A stretch of DNA of 8,986 bases. Origin: Candidatus Auribacterota bacterium (lineage in GTDB: Bacteria > Auribacterota > JAFGBW01 > JAFGJP01). The stretch spans positions 1 through 8,986 of the forward strand of contig JAFGJP010000296.1 in assembly GCA_016929035.1 (NCBI GenBank), written 5' to 3'. The first letter of the stretch is position 1, and each line of letters begins with the position of its first letter. The notes beneath the pieces are model-generated. The model had not been told where the DNA came from, made no database searches, and saw only the letters and a program-made list of their open reading frames with translations. Shown here in pieces: positions 5,615 to 8,986 of this stretch. The position numbers and the translations under genes were made by a program.

Positions 5615-6619
5615 TTATATTTCCTTTTTTTCTAAAGCATTGACAGCATCAATAAGGCTGTCGAAAGATTCTGTATCAAGAAGGAGCAGAAAATGCCCCT
5701 CGATCTTTAATTCTTCAATAGTGAAACAGGTCTTAGCCATGAGGATGATCTTTTCCTTTGATTTGGAAATGACCTGTTCCAGAAGAGTAGGAATATTGGC
5801 TTCCGTGTAGTCAGGAAGAGAAAAATTGACGGCACATTCCAGAACATTGCAGATGGAGCCCATCACGCTGTTGATGAGGATGTTTCCAATCTCGCAAAGC
5901 GTTCCGGCCCGCAGGGAATCGAGGTCAGCGGATCCCTCATTTTCCCCTGTCAGCGCGGAAACAAGAGAAGTGGCGCTTTTGGGAGGGAATATGAGTGCAA
6001 CCTTGCCGGCAAAGGGGCCTTCGAAATCCTGACGGACAATAAAAAGAGAAGTTGTGCCGAACTTTTTCAGCTCATCGGGTATGGCGTCAATGCGAAACAC
6101 CCAGACTCTCGGTATCTGCAGGCTGATGAAAGAGGATAAAAGCTCATTCAGAGAAGCCGCAGCTCTTCCCATGCCGATATTGATCAGTTCTGTCAGTATA
6201 TCGACCTGTCTTTCAGAAATGTCGACATCCGTTATGCTGCCTTTTCCCGTTGTGCAGGCCTCCAGGGCTTCGAGGAATTTTTCTTTTTCTGCATAGTGAT
6301 CCAGGCGGGGCGGCTTATAGAAAAAATCATAGGCGCCCAGGTTCTTGCATTCAAGCGCAATCGTTTTCTGGATGTTTGCGGTAAAGATGATGACCGGTAT
6401 GGTGTTTTTTTTCTCCTTGAGTGTTTTGAGAAACTGAATGCCGTCCATTTTCGGCATAAGGAGGTCCGTGATGATACATTGAGGCTGGTACTCTTTGATT
6501 TTTTCCAGACCCATTTCTCCGTTGCTGGCTTCAACGACCTCATATCCGTAATCTTCGAGGAACCGCCTCAGCATGTTGCGGGACAAAACAGAGTCATCGA
6601 TAATCAGAACTTTTGTCAT
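5615..6619 (-). CDS. Response-regulator receiver fused to CheC-type phosphatase
   Basis: A 334-residue two-domain cytoplasmic protein. Residues 1-120 form a receiver with all key positions: D8/D9 for metal, phosphoacceptor D52 in TDLLMPKMDG, T80 and K102-P103. A short linker leads to a CheC domain at 136-330. Phosphatase site 1 is D140-x3-E144-x2-N147-x22-P170, an exact match to the CheC motif. Site 2 keeps E243-x2-N246-x22-P269 but has glycine where Asp/Ser is usual. CheC proteins remove phosphate from CheY-type receivers, so this protein could dephosphorylate its own receiver, its partner's or the neighbouring receivers. Its ATG overlaps the preceding receiver gene's stop by 4 bases (ATGA), with AAGG upstream. 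The CheC half is a close paralogue of the operon's first gene. Confidence 0.9.
   Translation of the reverse strand: MTKVLIIDDSVLSRNMLRRFLEDYGYEVVEASNGEMGLEKIKEYQPQCIITDLLMPKMDGIQFLKTLKEKKNTIPVIIFTANIQKTIALECKNLGAYDFFYKPPRLDHYAEKEKFLEALEACTTGKGSITDVDISERQVDILTELINIGMGRAAASLNELLSSFISLQIPRVWVFRIDAIPDELKKFGTTSLFIVRQDFEGPFAGKVALIFPPKSATSLVSALTGENEGSADLDSLRAGTLCEIGNILINSVMGSICNVLECAVNFSLPDYTEANIPTLLEQVISKSKEKIILMAKTCFTIEELKIEGHFLLLLDTESFDSLIDAVNALEKKEI
5618..6202 (-). repeat. CheC-domain coding duplication, copy B (within fusion gene)
   Basis: This stretch aligns without gaps to 7418-8005 at protein level, apart from one residue at the very end. About 25 of roughly 190 residues differ by eye count. 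DNA differences are clearly more numerous and fall mainly at third codon positions. The two copies form direct repeats around 1.8 kb apart. Confidence 0.85.
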
Positions 6620-6984
6620 AACGAACCTTTGCTTCCCAGGATATCTTTAAGCTGCAAAAGAAGAGTTTCTTTAACAATAGGCTTGTTGAGGAACGCCTTG
6701 GCCCCGTGCATCAGGCAGATTTTCTTAGCCGGAGCCTGAATGTTTGATGAGATGATCATAATGGGGATCTGGTTTTTCTTGTCATGAAGTATTTTCAGAA
6801 ATTCAAAGCCGTCCATTTTTGGCATAAGAAGGTCGCAGATGATGCAGTCAGGCTGCTCTTCCTCAATGATCTGAAGACCGTGTTCGCCATCTCTGGCTTC
6901 CAGTGTCTCGTAGCCGTTCTTTTCCAGGATATGCTTTATCTGGTTGCGCTGGAAATTCGAATCATCGATAATCAGGATTTTCAT
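6616..6984 (-). CDS. Stand-alone CheY-like receiver protein
   Basis: A 122-residue single-domain response regulator, the normal length for CheY-type proteins. The acidic pocket is D7/D8, the phosphoacceptor is D51 in CDLLMPKMDG, the switch residue is S79, and K101-P102 completes the site. No DNA-binding or enzymatic output follows, so it should act by protein-protein contact or as a phosphate store. It resembles the receiver of the downstream fusion protein (same LIIDDS, DLLMPKMDG and N-I-Q after the switch residue). AAGGA upstream of the ATG overlaps the stop of the previous gene 12 bases away, and the end overlaps the fusion gene by 4 bases, indicating translational coupling. Which kinase phosphorylates it is not visible in the window. 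Confidence 0.9.
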   Translation of the reverse strand: MKILIIDDSNFQRNQIKHILEKNGYETLEARDGEHGLQIIEEEQPDCIICDLLMPKMDGFEFLKILHDKKNQIPIMIISSNIQAPAKKICLMHGAKAFLNKPIVKETLLLQLKDILGSKGSL

Positions 6985-6996
6985 GGCATTATTCCT

Positions 6997-7422
6997 TCAG
7001 AGCGGTTTCTTGTTTTCTTCTTCATGGGATGTTTCTGCTTTTTCTGTATTCAGATCGGTCAACACTTTTTTCAGAATTCCGGCAAGATGGTCTTTCACAT
7101 ATTCTTTCTGTATGACTTCAAAGGCACCCAGCGCCTTGCAGAGATCTATGGTTTCCTGCTGAAAATCGGCCGTCAGAACGATAACAGGAATTTTTTTATT
7201 TTTTTCAGATAGAGTTTTTAGGATCCCGAAACCGTCCCCGTCAGGCATGAGAAGGTCCGTGACGATGCAGTCAGGATTACGTTCATCAATCGCGCGGATC
7301 CCGCCCTTCATGCAGTTTTGAGTCATGACTTCGCAGCCCAGCTGTTGAATAAGATTTCTCATGCGTTTCAGCCACCAGGAAGAATCGTCGATCAGAAGGA
7401 TTTTGGGCGCGGCGTTATTCAT
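6997..7422 (-). CDS. Receiver-domain protein with atypical K-E in place of K-P and a charged tail
   Basis: A 141-residue response-regulator-like protein. The receiver covers residues about 6-125: D12/D13, phosphoacceptor D56 in TDLLMPDGDG, T84 and K106 are all present, so phosphorylation is expected. Two features depart from the consensus. The proline after the conserved lysine is replaced by glutamate (K106-E107), and two tryptophans (W16-W17) follow the acidic pocket, where polar or small residues are usual. A short charged tail (126-141, rich in Glu/Lys) takes the place of an output domain. The start overlaps the end of the upstream cheC-like gene by 8 bases, and the nearest GGAAG is too close to serve as a good ribosome site, so translation probably depends on coupling. 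Confidence 0.86.
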   Translation of the reverse strand: MNNAAPKILLIDDSSWWLKRMRNLIQQLGCEVMTQNCMKGGIRAIDERNPDCIVTDLLMPDGDGFGILKTLSEKNKKIPVIVLTADFQQETIDLCKALGAFEVIQKEYVKDHLAGILKKVLTDLNTEKAETSHEEENKKPL

Positions 7423-8050
7423 CTTCCATTTTTTCCAGTGTATTGACAGCGTTAATCAGGCAGTCAAAAGACTCTGTATCAAGAAGAAGGAGAAAGTGTC
7501 CTTCGATGTTCAGCTCTTTTATTGTGAAGCATGTTTTGGCCATGAGAATAATCTTTTCCTTTGATTTGGAGATGACCTGTTCGAGGAGAGACGGGATGGT
7601 GCTTTCCGTGTATGTGGGAAGAGAAAAATTGACCGTGCATTCCAAAACGTTACAAATAGAGCCAAGGACGCCATTGATGAGGATATTGCCGATTTCACAA
7701 AGCGTCCCTGCCCGGACAGAATCCAGATCAGCCGAGCCTTCGTCTTCCCCTGTCAGGACAGAAACAAGAGATGACGCGCTTTCCGGTGGAAAAATAAGCG
7801 CCACTTTTCCAGAAAAAGGCCCCTGGAAATCCTGCCTGACTATAAAAAGAGAGCTGTCGCCGAATTTTGCCAGCTCTTCTGGAATAGAATCGATCCGAAA
7901 GACCCAAACTCTGGGAATCTGAAGGGAAATGAAAGAATCAAGAAGCTCATTGAGCGAAGCCGCGGCCCGTCCCATGCCGATATTGATGAGCTCTGTAAGG
8001 ATATCGATCTGTTCGGTCGTGATGTTAATAGGCTTGTGGCTCTCCGGCAT
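7415..8050 (-). CDS. CheC-type CheY-P phosphatase, stand-alone
   Basis: A 211-residue cytoplasmic protein of the CheC/CheX/FliY phosphatase family, with the length and paired sites of CheC. Site 1 reads D16-x3-E20-x2-N23-x22-P46. Site 2 reads E119-x2-N122-x22-P145, with glycine instead of Asp/Ser four residues before the glutamate. In the family the Glu and Asn pair attacks receiver phospho-aspartate with water, ending the signal. There is no N-terminal CheY-binding peptide or C-terminal FliN domain, so it is not FliY. It lacks CheD or other chemotaxis genes nearby; its likely substrates are the three receivers encoded downstream (inference). GAGGTG precedes the ATG by 7 bases, and the gene is the first of the operon, behind a strong-looking promoter. 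The name cheC is by family, not by proven chemotaxis role. Confidence 0.88.
   Translation of the reverse strand: MPESHKPINITTEQIDILTELINIGMGRAAASLNELLDSFISLQIPRVWVFRIDSIPEELAKFGDSSLFIVRQDFQGPFSGKVALIFPPESASSLVSVLTGEDEGSADLDSVRAGTLCEIGNILINGVLGSICNVLECTVNFSLPTYTESTIPSLLEQVISKSKEKIILMAKTCFTIKELNIEGHFLLLLDTESFDCLINAVNTLEKMEDE
7418..8005 (-). repeat. CheC-domain coding duplication, copy A (stand-alone gene)
   Basis: This is the counterpart of 5618-6202. Blocks such as the codons for EKIILMAKTCF and for ITELINIGMGRAAA-type residues keep the same protein sequence while the DNA differs at silent positions. This indicates selection on both proteins since duplication and not a recent copying event. 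Confidence 0.85.
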
Positions 8051-8078
8051 TATTGCACCTCATCATTATCTGTTTGGG

Positions 8079-8103
8079 TATAATTGTCCGCAATCAAATT
8101 ATA
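8079..8103. promoter_or_regulatory. Dyad overlapping the -10 element, candidate operator
   Basis: TATAATT (8079-8085) and AATTATA (8097-8103) form a perfect 7-bp inverted repeat with an 11-base spacer. One arm contains the -10 hexamer and the other lies just inside the expected transcript start. A dimeric repressor could bind here. AT-rich dyads also arise by chance. Confidence 0.35.
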
Positions 8104-8126
8104 TCAGGTATGGGTAAAAAGTCCAA
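8098..8126 (-). promoter_or_regulatory. Sigma70-type promoter of the CheC/receiver/PAS operon
   Basis: On the minus strand TTGGAC (8121-8126) is followed after exactly 17 bases by a perfect TATAAT (8098-8103). Transcription would start near 8091, giving a leader of about 40 bases before the cheC-like ATG at 8050. It is the best promoter in the window and drives the whole five-gene operon. Confidence 0.7.
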
Positions 8127-8186
8127 AACGAAATTCACTGTCAGCCAGCAGTTCACGTTCAGGTTAAAAAAGGAGGAAGAAGCATT

Positions 8187-8203
8187 AAGCTCAGGATAAC
8201 AGG
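8187..8203. repeat. Dispersed intergenic repeat, partial copy 2
   Basis: AAGCTCAGGATAACAGG resembles the copy at 3904-3920 and lies in the 208-base gap between thiE and the operon promoter. A CAGGCCTG palindrome follows directly at 8200-8207. I see no gene and no convincing thiE terminator in this gap. Confidence 0.3.
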
Positions 8204-8258
8204 CCTGGGGTTTTTATAAAATTTTTTTGACGGGCTGACCTCGGACTAGGGGCAATGC

Positions 8259-8870
8259 CTAAGGAAAGAATTTCTGGAATTTCTGGATCTCTTCTTTCAC
8301 ATTGTCTTTTGTTACTGTTGCGGAAATAGCGCAGAGAGCGTCTGCTCCGGCTTCCACGACATATTGAGCATTTTGAACCTGGATCCCCCCTATGGCAACA
8401 AGCGGGATGGAGAAGGTCGCTTTAATTCTTTGAAGAAGAGAGATCCCTGCTGGCAGGCCAGCGTCTTTTTTTGTGCTTGTTGCGAAAACAGGCGATACCC
8501 CAAGATAATCTGCTCCTTTTGCCACCGCGTCCTTCGCTTCGTCCTGATTATGAACAGTAACGCCGATGATCTTTGATGACCCAAGAAGTTTCCTGGCCGC
8601 TTCAGGGGGCATGTCATCCTGTCCAAGATGAACGCCATCGGCATCAACAGCAAGCGCAACGTCCACCCGGTCGTTTATAAGAAAAAGCGCCTTCCCTTGG
8701 CAAAGCTTTTTAAAATTCGTCGCTTCTTCTATGAGATATCTTGTGGAAGCCTCTTTTTGCCTGTACTGAACTATTGTGACACCGGCTTCTACGGCGCTTC
8801 TGACATCGCTCTCGTTCCCGGCTTTAGAGAGAGAAGAATCTGTGATGAAGTAAAATCCTTTGATTTTCAT
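8259..8870 (-). CDS. thiE: Thiamine phosphate synthase
   Basis: ThiE joins HMP pyrophosphate and thiazole phosphate to make thiamine monophosphate in the cytoplasm. The 203 residues match the family's usual length and single TIM-barrel. Signatures in order are Y7-FITD, VQYRQK (34-39) contacting pyrimidine pyrophosphate, LINDRVDVALAVDADGVHLG with N66/D67 and D86 for magnesium, GVTVHN (103-108, usually GVSxH), YLGVSPVFATSTK, the phosphate-binding VAIGGI, and a final GADALCAISA. The ATG at 8870 gives the standard short N-terminus, although the ribosome site is weak (GGCGG at a long spacing). No other thiamine gene lies in the window, so it is an isolated or operon-terminal copy. The 208-base gap and a separate promoter suggest it is not part of the downstream CheC operon. 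Confidence 0.95.
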   Translation of the reverse strand: MKIKGFYFITDSSLSKAGNESDVRSAVEAGVTIVQYRQKEASTRYLIEEATNFKKLCQGKALFLINDRVDVALAVDADGVHLGQDDMPPEAARKLLGSSKIIGVTVHNQDEAKDAVAKGADYLGVSPVFATSTKKDAGLPAGISLLQRIKATFSIPLVAIGGIQVQNAQYVVEAGADALCAISATVTKDNVKEEIQKFQKFFP

Positions 8871-8881
8871 GTTATTTTAGC

Positions 8882-8986
8882 CGCCAAGAATGCCAAGAAC
8901 CGCTAAGATAAAAGTTTTAAGTGTTAAGTTTTGCGTTTTGAATTATTTTAATATGGTTTTTTCTCTTTATTCACTCAACACTCAAC
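8882..8986. repeat. Spacer of degenerate short tandem repeats upstream of thiE
   Basis: Three short arrays follow one another. GCCAAGAA-type units with period 9 to 10 run from 8882 to 8909. TTAAGT/TTTT units (AAGTTTTAAGTGTTAAGTT) run from about 8911 to 8930. CACTCAA is repeated twice at 8972-8985, up to the window edge. No gene is visible. The region must contain any thiE promoter, but I see no convincing hexamer pair. Confidence 0.45.

Noticed and set aside
8204..8258. Intrinsic terminator after thiE
   Set aside because: The minus-strand sequence has A-runs and no stable hairpin followed by T-residues; only a 3 to 4 bp stem can be drawn.
8882..8986. CRISPR array
   Set aside because: The units are 7 to 10 bases, degenerate and directly tandem, with no spacers and no cas genes.

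Overview
The window comes from a bacterium with moderate G+C and ordinary coding density: Shine-Dalgarno-led genes, sigma70-like promoter elements and tight operons. The phylum cannot be fixed from sequence alone. CheC-type phosphatases, multi-PAS proteins and an Lrp/aminotransferase pair together with short degenerate intergenic repeats suggest an environmental, possibly uncultured lineage (Desulfobacterota-, Nitrospirota- or Omnitrophota-like). That placement is inference.

Plus-strand half (1-3798). The window opens inside the 3' end of tryptophanyl-tRNA synthetase (trpS). An AT-rich spacer with a long imperfect inverted repeat follows, then an Lrp/AsnC-family regulator. A spacer carrying a degenerate 9-bp tandem repeat separates this from a class I/II PLP-dependent aminotransferase. 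The regulator/aminotransferase pair recalls the AlaR/AlaT arrangement of Bacillus. After an AU-only hairpin come two tightly coupled genes for unrecognised proteins of the same design: a short N-terminal segment, one membrane helix and a long helical domain.

Convergent junction (3799-4040). There are no genes here. It holds a probable minus-strand terminator, a copy of a short dispersed intergenic repeat and a dense cluster of small palindromes that contains the stop codon of the next gene.

Minus-strand half (8050 down to 4041). This is a compact five-gene operon: stand-alone CheC-like phosphatase, receiver protein, second receiver protein, receiver-CheC fusion, and a four-PAS protein with no kinase or other output domain. 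The genes overlap or lie within 12 bases of each other. A good promoter (TTGGAC, 17 bases, TATAAT) with a dyad over its -10 element lies in front. The two CheC domains are close, gap-free paralogues and keep the phosphatase motif. No histidine kinase is encoded, so the module looks like a phosphoryl-signal receiving, buffering and erasing unit plus a sensory PAS protein. It is the most interesting part of the window.

The right end holds thiE (thiamine phosphate synthase) on the minus strand, with no other thiamine gene in view, and then a spacer of degenerate short repeats up to the window edge.
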